Assembly (NCBI GenBank): GCA_964030785.1
Contig: OZ034967.1
Location: 60,830,712-60,894,711, forward strand
Reading direction: 5' to 3'
Source of the DNA: Siderastrea siderea
Lineage: Eukaryota > Cnidaria > Anthozoa > Scleractinia > Rhizangiidae
DNA length: 64,000 bases
Below the pieces are notes generated by a model, which did no database searches, had not been told where the DNA came from, and worked only from the letters and a program-made list of their open reading frames with translations. The translations under genes were made by a program, and so were the position numbers. How positions within the stretch are numbered: the stretch's first letter is position 1; each line of letters starts with the position of its first letter. Positions 55,076 to 64,000 of this stretch are shown piece by piece.

Positions 55076-57091
55076 TATTTCGTTTTGGTTTTATCGACAT
55101 CTCCTTTTCTTGCCCAACCAGGAGAATGTCGGCAATTCCTGTCCCTAAATGGAGGCCTTAAAAAATATCTTTGACGAGGTCTTTGTTCGCCGTTTTCTTA
55201 TTGAAGAAAAAAACAGCTATTAAGGCCTTCTCGAAGACTTAAGAACTGTTACCCAAATCTAAGGAGCTATAGTTTGCGAAGTGTGAAAAGGGTTTGCAGT
55301 TTCAGTAACAAGAAGAGAATGTCATTTCGTATGAAACAGTCGATATCGCAGTCAGGGGGTGGTGGGGGGGGGGGGGGCAGGACAAGGTGCCTTATCCGAG
55401 TAAGACGATTTTCCAGACTATCATGAAAGGCCTTTGCGCTGAAATATGTCGGTTTGATTGGGAACTAAATAGCCATTTAACTCCATGATTTGTAATAGTA
55501 TATCAGTATAATAATTTCATTTCCTTACCGATGTCGTAACGGCTGTCAACTATTTATGTCAGGTTAGAACAGAAAGCTTTAAATAACAATATACTACGGT
55601 TTGTCTATAGCCCTAGTCTAGCCTGTGGACAGCCGCCCGCTCTCCTCAAGAAAAAATGGGAGAGAGCTCCTCTCCGATTTTTTTTTTTTAGGAAAGCGGG
55701 CAGCTGTACATAGGTTACGGTTTCTCTTTCGAGAATTATTGGAAGGGTCTCAAAATTCACGTTACTTCAAGGGTGGCCGCCACTTTCGGAATTCTACGGC
55801 ATTTTTGCTCCGGGGTGATTGGGTTGTTCTGGTCTGTTCTGATTGGAAAGAGTGATTACTTCGTTCCACTACACTAAATTCAAAACAACCTGACACGGTT
55901 TTGGAAGCTCTCTTGCCTGAAAACTGATGGGTATGGAGTTTCCGTGTTGTTGGATCTTCTGAGGCGTAACAACAAAGATAAGAAATTAACGTCTTTATGG
56001 TCAGCTTTCATTTTGATGTTATCGTCACAGAGTTCTGCTGTTTTCATCCCAGTATTAAACCCATTTATCTGAAAAAAAGATGCAGATTTTAGGAGATAGG
56101 TCAGAAATAGCTATAGTAGTAGTTAATCTTATGTATTAGGTTAATACGGCGTACACTTATATGTGCCACTATCATTCTCTTTCTAAGTATGTCAGCATCT
56201 AGTCTGTTCTTAGTGATCAAAATGATACCCGTAGATAATTTGTTGATCACGGAATTCCTTAATTGCTTTTTATTGTTCTGTCCCCCCTTGTCTCCTTTAG
56301 ATATTGATCACACGTGAAAACGGAATAAGCGAACTAGCTCATACTGCTCATACTTTTGTAGCCATTTAGGCCAAGGTAGATTAAGATTGATACCGAGACA
56401 AGACAAGTCAAGATAATTCATTTAACTCAGCTCAGCTTTACAGAGGATACAGATTAGAAATTGACATAAACAGCCCAATACGATATAAATAAAGTATAGT
56501 AAAGATAATAACATCTAAGTAGGGAGCGAGTTGGAATCATCCAAATAGCAGAGGCTGAATCTAATGGATGATCCCAATAAAATACAATTACACACACCGT
56601 GGATAAGAAGTTCTTAATTATGATAAAAAAGGTATTTCTTCATGCGCTAGGAGAGAGAATAAATACAAATGACCGAATCTGATTAAAATTTCCTTAAGCT
56701 GGCTGCTTATAGCTCAATATTGCAATATTCTGAAAATTCTGACATTCAGGGTCATTAAGTTATGCAGAGTTATGTTACATGAAGGGTGACAAGGCTTAAC
56801 AGGAGGTAATATATAACCGCCTAGTTAGGCAACCGGAAATTTGGTTGCTGTATTTCCCAGTCAAGTTGTGTTATTAGCAAGAGACAAAGGCCTTTGTCGA
56901 TTCACTTTTGTCCTGATCAGTGTTCAAAACACTCCGTGACCGGCTCATGTATATTTAATTCGTCGTCCATGTGATGTCTGAACCACACGGTACAATTCTA
57001 TTTCTAACCGGTCGTTTTTGACACAAAATTGGAGAAACACAGAGTCGTTAACTGAAGAACTGAGCCAGTTAAGAAGAATCTATAACAGCAA
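55076..57091. other. Intergenic between WTAP and the NOX4-like gene
   Basis: It has a G run near 55364-55377 and the foldback at 55619-55717. Otherwise nothing is recognised. It must hold the promoter and 5' UTR of the NADPH oxidase gene. Confidence 0.45.
55619..55717. repeat. Foldback MITE, TAGCCTGTGGACAGC ends
   Basis: The left TAGCCTGTGGACAGCCGCCCGC pairs with the right GCGGGCAGCTGTACATAGGTTA. The outer bases are shared with the MITE at 17139-17273. No clear target duplication. Confidence 0.7.
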
Positions 57092-60000
57092 ATGGCCAAA
57101 CTGCTGAAAGTCAGAAAATTTCTGCATCGTGTTGTCAGAATTCTTCGCAAGTTTGTGGGGCCGGTAAGTAGAAATTCCGTTGTGATGTTTTGATTTTGTT
57201 AACGAAAGTGAACTGAAATTGAGTCTTACTTGCTAGTCTATATCAGTCGGTCGTGCACGGACCACAAAACTTAACCCTTGTTTATACACTATAAACGCGG
57301 GAATTACATTAATTGCATTTTCGTACCATTTGAATAGCTCAGTGTAGTCAGACATTCAGACCGTGTAGCCGTTTGGCTGTAGCCGAGACACAGGTCATTG
57401 TTGCTATTGTTGCTATAGCCCTATTATCACTCTTATCACCAGAGTTTAGGATACTTTTCAGATATTGTTTCGCGTTCTCATCGGAATGCCCGCTTTGCTT
57501 ATCAGAGTCACTTAATCATAAATGGCGAACTTAAGTCATTTTGACTTTTGACTGATTTTAAAGTGTGATTTGATCCAACGTATTAACTGATAGAGATCTC
57601 ACGGATGAAAAGTCAAATCAGTTCTTCCCTAAGTCGACCGTTATCAGGTTTTTCAGCAGAAAAAAGGTTTTTTTTAACCCATGCGACCAACTCTGAGTTT
57701 TGTCTAACAGTTGAAGGTTATTGTAAGCTTCATTACGCCCGAATCAGCAAAAATTAGCTTAGAGTGTTTGCGGAAATGGTCCATTTGTTCGCAGTTCGGG
57801 GGGTGAAGAAAAATAGGGAAGTAGTTATCGCCCGATCCTCCCTTTCTCTGAGATTTCCATTGTTACGTTATTCTGGTTGTTAAAAACACCCGGACCATCA
57901 TATAACACTCGTTTTTTGTTAATCCTCTAGTTCATTACAACTCTTTTCGGCCTCATTGAGACTTTCAGCCTCGAATTTTCAATTGAATGTCATATTGCGA
58001 ATAAAACTTCATTGTATAGACATGTTTTTGGCATAGCTCTAGGCAGATCGATCTAATATCTTATTCAATTAAAAACTGTGTTCTTGTTATAGAGAAATAT
58101 CATTTTGATCTGAGATAAAGAAAACCTTAGTCGCAAATAACGTATTGCTGACATTGCTTTTTAGTTTACTTTGATGCCAAAATAACATTGCAATGTGTTT
58201 CAGTTGCGGTTAGTATAAATACCACACGTCAAGTTTTCCTTTAACCTCAAAAACACTCCGTATCACAAGGATAGGAAGTTTTTGTTGTTCGACAGGGTTT
58301 GGCCGGAAAGCTATCCCAGGTGTTTACATAAGGCGCCGATTGCGTCACACCCTCTTCCTTAAATTCCAGTTGTGAAACAAACAAGTGAAAGCTCCTCGGC
58401 GGAAACATTCTATTTAAATTTTCATTTAAAAATTAAAACTAAACGATGTAAATGGACTTTTAAATGTCTGTTATGCATTGTAAAGAGACCGGAATTAGAT
58501 TACTTCAATAAATTAACGCAGCGATTAACTCGTGGCCATAGGAGAGTTGAACCAGAAAACATTTTTTGTCTTAAGGGCTTTTGGTGTTACTCATCATTTC
58601 GTTTTCGACCCCCTGGAACATCAAAACAATCAATATGATCAAGAAAGAACGACTTCCAGCAACTAAACCCGGTTACGCGTAAAACGTTTGGAAGGCTGGT
58701 TCAAAAAAAAAAAAAAAAAAAAGCTGAGCTACAGGATGAGAAAAGAGGCGACAATGACTTGAATGTGGAATAAAGCCTGACGAATCGGCGACAGACCACA
58801 AGGTTGTTTCCTTGAATTTATACTTTTTGGAAAGAAGAATAGGCCGCTTAGATTGTTTTTTGTTCTTTCAAACAGGGAAACTATAACTATCGTTTTGCTT
58901 TGCAGGCCATCGTATCTGCCATTGCAGTAGCAGTCTTCCTGCGTTCTTACTACAAATATAGATACTGTCCTGAGTATTATTACCTGTACGCCATGTTAGG
59001 GGTAAGTCAAATTCAATTTAGCGTTGAGTAGCAGTAAAATTCTCTCCAATCAAAATAGTCTAAAAAAGGCTTAAAAGGTTCTTCAATCTCAGGACAGTTT
59101 ATGTTGGTCACGTGGTTCAGCCTCGGTTCTGTGCGTCAGTTGTTGCCTGGTACTGCTTCCAATGTGTCGCAATGTGGTGGCGTTTATTAGGAACTCCAAC
59201 AAGGTAAGCCAAAATGGCAAACATTTTAAAATTGTTCACGATACGGGAGGTCAGAAAAGATGGAATATATATTGATTAAATATGTCGCAAGCGTAGGATA
59301 AAGAAAAAAATCTAAATAACCCGACGGGATTCGAACCCATGACCTTCCGTACACCGGATCATGGTGACAAGCGTGCTACAGACTGCTAGGATCAGCAATG
59401 TAGGAAGTGTCCGGGAGGTGTCTAAGTAGGAGTTTCCATTTTCACTGTTTCACTAGATCAGAAATTTAATAGCGCAAAAAGGAAAAAAAAAAAAAGAAAA
59501 CCATGCAAGGGAAAACTTGATGAAAAACAAACAACAAAGAACATTTGCGTATTTGCAGTTACGATATTCTGCGGTATGGTACTCAAATTCAAGCTATGAA
59601 ATACACCCATTATAGCCCTATAACCCTCCTGTCTTAGAATTTAAGCCGTACGTTTTCTTTAAATTTATCTGCGCTTAATTCCAAAAAGTAAACAATTTCT
59701 TATTTATAGTCGACATGTATATCAACTGTTTTGTAGGTTATAAGCCGTGTATTTGGACGCGTATTGGATAAGAATATCTGGTTTCACAAGGCATGCGCAG
59801 TTGTTATCATAATATCAGCAGGTAGGTCACATGGCTTAAAACTTCCAAAAGCCTAGAAAAGAGACTCGAGAGACGTAATTTGTGGTTCTTGCCTTATTAA
59901 TCAACTCAAAGCTTTCTTAAGGGAGCCCTTTTGACATCCATGTTAATCAGTATTCTTTGTCTCTCTCATCAGGGATTCATATTGGAGCCCATTTTGTAAA

Positions 60001-61918
60001 CGCCAGGAGATTTTCTGTCAATTACAGTTTTAACTTCACCGATTTAAACTTTGCTTCGTACCACAACCAGGTTAGGTTATGAAAATACCGTTAAGTACTA
60101 TGCCCGCTGAATTTAAATAGCGTCTAACAGCGTCTACCCGGGGAAGTAAGGATAAAAATTCTTCTTTGTTAGTGAAATCCTCAAAGCATTGACTCTCCGT
60201 AAGTGACGACCGCAAACGTATAAGGCTTGCCTTTCTATTAACAACCTTTGACAAAACAGCTCAAATAGATGTAAAGAAATGGTATGGTAGCGAAGGATGA
60301 CACAAGGCGTTTGCCATCTCCTAAAGTAACGATAAAAAAAGTCAGTGCTAAAACTGGAAGCAACAACCCTTATTTTTTCTAAGGGCAGAAAATTAAACCT
60401 AAAAATAGGGAGATCAACGCTACGTTTTCGTACGTTTTAACATGTTAAGTTTCGCGTAATCCAGATATGTCATTTTATTATTCAACAAATTGTCACTATG
60501 CCCATATATGGTAAGGAAGCCCTCAATATCTGTCATCCGTACATGACAGATATCCTGCGATATACGTAAATGACCATATTTGGAAGTGCACTACAGATTT
60601 TCTTTCATTGCTTGTTTGGCGGCCATTTTGAAAAGCGAGGCAGTTTTAGCAGTGTTCTCCGGAAATTTTAACTCCCTGGAAGAAACTTTCCACTATGAAA
60701 TGCTCTCAAAAAGTCAACAAGTATTTGCTTCAGCTCACAAAGATATCCAGAGGTTGACTTGGAATTTTCATAATGAGAACTCAACCAAGAAAATGCTATT
60801 GCGAATGAAGCAGCACACTTGCTCACGGAATGTTGTAAAGACTAAAGTTTAAAAGATTTTAATTCACAGGAAGAGGACTTATTCTCGGTAAGGTAGCAAT
60901 ATTTTTTTTACTTTTGTCATTTGCAAACATGAGTTTGTAACTAAGTCTTTTTAAGTGAACGGTAGTAAACTTCGATTTCTTGAAGTTCTGTTTTGATTTT
61001 TATTAAGCTTATGTGTTGCTAGCTTTTAGCGTTTTCATCATAGAGCCGTAGTTTTTCTCGTTCTGAAAATGGTAGTCGATGGAATTTGTTGAATAATAAA
61101 ACAATTATCCTGCTCAATCTTGCGGAATATCCCCTGATTTAGCCAACTCGGCCTACGGCCTCGTCGGCTAAGTATCAGGTGATATTCCGCGCGATTTCGC
61201 AGGATAATTGTTAAATGGGTGTACAGTGAAAACGCCCATAAATGGGGAGCAGGGATGGCGCAGTGGTGAGAGCACTCGCCTCCAACCAATGTGGAGGTGT
61301 CCGTAGTTAGCGTTCTGTGTTAAATACCGTTGACAACTACATGTATTGTAAATAAAGAGATTTATTTATAAAGTGATTTAAATCTATGACATGTTTGAAA
61401 TTGAAACTTAAGAATGTTTAAAAAGGGAAATACGGCCTTATTTTTTTTCTGGCGTGGTTATAAAGAGGAATAAGGCTACCGAACTGCAGGGAATTTTAGC
61501 GAAATGAGGAAAAATTACGGTTTCATGGTAATTGAGGAAATACCACTTACTGGTGCGCCAGATTTTGGCCGCATCGATATTTTCTATCTTTGAACAAATT
61601 ATTGAATGCGTAACTCTGATGTCGTCGCTTCTCCTTTTCTAGGAGCCGCTAGAACTGTTTTTTACTTCAGGTAAGAAAGGAGAGAGGGTCACCACTCGTA
61701 TTATGCATGACGGATACGTGATATATTACTCACATGTATTCTCTATTTTTACTAAACTTCTACGTTACGGTACTTCTGTTTCAGTTGCCGGGCTAACGGG
61801 AATATTAATGACGCTGCTTTTGCTTGCTATGGTACGTAAAATAGATTTACCCATGCTTGTGCATTACATCAATAGGCCATTTTACAGTTGTGTCCTTAGT
61901 GACCTGGCCTTTGAGTGG

Positions 61919-61949
<31 letters not shown>

Positions 61950-63972
61950 AAGACCCTCCAGCTTTTCACATGTAAATCATGTTTTTCTCATACTAACCAG
62001 TTTGTATTTACGTATGAAAAGCGGGAGGGTTCGTATCAAAACAAGGTCACCTTCAGCCTCGCTTATACACAAAGGCCAGGTCACTAAGCACACAACTGTA
62101 AAATGGACTATTTTCAATTAATCAGTCGATCAGGTAAACAACCGGGAAGTCAGTCAGTCAGTCAGTCAGTCAGTCAGTCAGTCAGTCAGTCAGTCAGTCA
62201 GTCAGTCAGTCAGTCAGTTAGTCAGCTATCGCTCAAGCAGTCTCTCAGCCACATCTTTAGCCCAATCGTTGTTTTATGACGATTCTTTTCCTGTTGTGTT
62301 TTAATTCAGATTGTGACATCTACGACCGCTGTGAGGTAAGAGTGCCTATACCTCTTCAATTTTGTTTGATTCTATGAGGTTTTTCAACTTCATTTCTTTA
62401 TAAGGTTATTCTTTATGTTGCTGGTTTGCAGGCTAGCCTCATATGAGATATTTTGGTATACTCATCATCTGTTCGTCGTGTTTTTTCTTCTTCTGTTTGT
62501 CCATGGCTTAGGGTAAGTGGAGAACTAGTCATTTCTTTCATTATGAAATAAACCATTTACTCTGCAGTGAATCACAACTGTGACACCTGGCATTCTTTCG
62601 AGGCAAATTGGAGACGATATCGGGACAGGGGCGCGTTTCTCGTAAGCCCCGAAAAGGTTTCGGCCCCGAAAAGCCATTCGTAAAAATATGAACCACTCAT
62701 TCTACAACGCTGTTGTTCTAGCTTGTCTTTAACACTAGAAATAGTTAACTTATGACAAAGATTCATGCTTAGAATCTTTTTTGTTTACAAGATACAGTGT
62801 GATTTATCCTGCCCGAAAACGACCCGACAAGTTTCGGGACTTTCGAGGAACGCACGCCAGCTCTAAGAAAAGCAACTCAAGTTCACTCATGACGTTGAGT
62901 TTTCTGAAGCTTAATCTCGTATGTAGATTTCTACGGTGGTTACATACAAATGAAATCTGGGTACGAGAAAACTGGAATCTCTTCACGAATTCGGATCAGA
63001 TCATTGATTTCACGAAAGTGCGTGAATTGTTCATCAATGGTCAAGCTTTGCACCTAGCGGTTCAAGAAACTGTAACTCGCTTTTCGTCTTGTAAAAAATT
63101 CATCTATTATGCAGTAAATTCTGTTTCTGTTTTTTTTCTTCTCTTGTAGGGGGGTTCTAAAACACCAAGTAAACCTGTACACTCACTTACCCGGATGTGA
63201 AAAGACAAACAATCAAACATCCTATAGCAATGTCGGCCACGTGACATGGTGCTCAGAGGACCCTGTGTTTCGGGCGGATAAACCAGAGGTAGTTATTTCG
63301 GTCAAAAAAGTTTTAACATTCACTACATTTTCCGTTAATTGTTACTTACAATGAATGATTGCCAGCCTTATAAAATGACATTAGCAAGGACAGAAACAGA
63401 ACACACGGACGGATTAACCAGTCAGAGGGCGCTTTCCATTCAACCAAAATTTCCGGAAATTCCGGTCCGAAACTGAATGGAACGGTTCTGACCAACCGGG
63501 AAATTTTCGGAAAAGAAGGTCCACCTTTTGAGGTGGACCGCTTTTTCGGTTGGTCCGTTCTGATCGGAAATTACTGTTCCATTCGAAAAAATTTCGGTTT
63601 GCAGTACCTCTCTGTCGTTAATTTCTGGAAATTTCTGTCCGAAACTGAATGGAACGGCTCGGTCCACCCAGACTGGAATAACCTTCCGGAAAATTTCCCG
63701 GTTTACTGTTCCATTTGCCACGTGAAATTTTCGAAATTTCGAACTGGAATTTTTGGTCGAATGGAAAGCACCCAGAATCTTGCACGTTGTGATGGTCTTA
63801 TTCTCTATATTAGTGCTTTTCTGTTACCATATGTTTTAATTTTGCTAAATTCGATAAATTCTTGTTATTTCATGTTCAGGCTTGGATGTGGTGCATTGTT
63901 CCTCTATTCGTCTACATTATGGAGCGACTCGTAAGAGCTTTCAGGAGTTTCCAGAAAGTGGAGATTATTCAG
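57092..63972 (+). CDS. NOX4-like: NOX4-like NADPH oxidase, first eleven coding exons (3' end outside window)
   Basis: Exons in frame: 57092-57163, 58906-59001, 59093-59203, 59737-59821, 59973-60070, 61643-61670, 61785-61831, 62310-62335, 62432-62512, 63150-63288, 63880-63972 (292 residues). This is the six-helix ferric-reductase domain that carries two haems and moves electrons from NADPH to oxygen across a membrane. Haem His pairs have the usual spacing: H110/H124 and H199/H212. It matches NOX4 rather than NOX2: PEYYYLYAMLG near the start, RRFSVNYSFNFTDLNFASY, LFFTSVAGLTG and GGVLKHQVNLYTHLPGC in the E-loop. The E-loop is shorter than in vertebrate NOX4. NOX4 works with p22phox and is constitutively active in vertebrates; here that is inference. 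The FAD and NADPH domains lie beyond the right edge. Introns 5, 7 and 10 hold MITEs. Confidence 0.92.
58703..58722. repeat. Poly-A run
   Basis: 20 A residues in the first intron of the NOX4-like gene. It might be a retroposon tail, but I recognise no body in front of it. Confidence 0.7.
59328..59400 (-). repeat. tRNA-like SINE head
   Basis: The minus strand has a B-box GGTTCGAATCCCG and, about 35 bases before it, an A-box-like CTGTAGCACGCTTGTC. The stems do not complete a cloverleaf. In NOX4-like intron 3. Confidence 0.45.
61102..61210. repeat. 109-bp hairpin MITE
   Basis: The arms CAATTATCCTGC...GGAATATC and the reverse complement meet at a GGCCTACGGCC centre, giving almost continuous pairing. 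In NOX4-like intron 5. Confidence 0.8.
61247..61300 (+). repeat. tRNA-like SINE head, truncated
   Basis: GAGCAGGGATGGCGCAGTGG and GAGAGCACTCGCCTCC make an A box and anticodon-arm-like stem (Ser/Leu-type tRNA head). The B box expected next is missing. In NOX4-like intron 5, next to the hairpin MITE. Confidence 0.5.
61871..62112. repeat. Foldback MITE with about 105-bp arms
   Basis: The left AATAGGCCATTTTACAGTTG and the right reverse complement (…CTGTAAAATGGACTATT) pair, with GTGACCTGGCCTTTG, GAGGCTG and GACCTTGTTTTGAT inside both arms. In NOX4-like intron 7. Confidence 0.85.
62149..62225. repeat. (CAGT)n microsatellite
   Basis: About eighteen CAGT units with one variant (TTAG) near the end, 36 bases after the foldback MITE. 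In NOX4-like intron 7. Confidence 0.95.
63427..63773. repeat. Foldback MITE with nested palindromes
   Basis: The ends GGGCGCTTTCCATTCAACC and (reverse of) GGGTGCTTTCCATTCGACC. Within, GAATGGAAC, TCCGGAA and GGTCCACC words occur in both orientations several times. In NOX4-like intron 10, 106 bases before exon 11. Confidence 0.8.
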
Positions 63973-64000
63973 GTGAGAAAACTGGGACTGCTTTGTTTTC

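Noticed and set aside
61703..61924. Open frame across NOX4-like exon 7
   Set aside because: It reads through the intron; the exon borders at 61785 and 61831 join in frame with neighbours and match the family.

Overview
The window looks like nuclear DNA of an anthozoan cnidarian, probably a hexacoral such as a stony coral. The genes have many short exons with GT-AG introns. A neuropeptide precursor carries many copies of the anthozoan QGRFG (Antho-RFamide) unit. BEL/Pao, DIRS and Penelope-like retroelements and numerous foldback MITEs sit in the introns. The species call is inference from gene content.

Five host genes are readable, with exon boundaries I could join in frame. (1) About 3.1-16.2 kb, + strand: the 3' five exons of a COMTD1-like SAM-dependent O-methyltransferase, whose 5' end lies to the left of the window. 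Its introns hold a near-complete BEL/Pao LTR element (5446-12220, 5-bp target duplication, LTRs about 98.6% identical by eye) and a decayed Penelope-like element with inverted terminal arms. A second, different BEL remnant occupies 1 to about 2.9 kb. (2) 19987-20994, - strand: a 335-residue RFamide neuropeptide precursor in one coding exon, followed upstream by a MITE and about 7.5 kb with no recognisable gene. (3) 29027-42573, - strand: complete RWDD1 in six exons, with a DIRS element in intron 2 on the opposite strand. (4) 43029-54612, + strand: complete WTAP (m6A writer-complex adaptor) in eight exons, head-to-head with RWDD1 across 455 bp. (5) 57092 to beyond the right edge, + strand: the first eleven coding exons of a NOX4-like NADPH oxidase.

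The rest is intron or intergenic DNA rich in foldback elements. The clearest are a pair of MITE copies with 10-bp flanking duplications (21058-21525 and 47907-48414), a hairpin whose loop is telomere-like TTTAGGG/TTAGGG sequence (41892-42158), a DIRS-related foldback abutting the DIRS element (37994-38392), nested foldbacks in WTAP intron 3, an hAT-like element in WTAP intron 4, and a 67-bp minisatellite next to a tRNA-derived SINE head.

The host genes share no obvious pathway; the only arrangement with a likely functional meaning is the RWDD1/WTAP divergent promoter. I did not find a clear new multi-gene system. The most distinctive features are the two-motif neuropeptide precursor, the short E-loop of the NOX4-like protein, and the unusual inverted-repeat elements.
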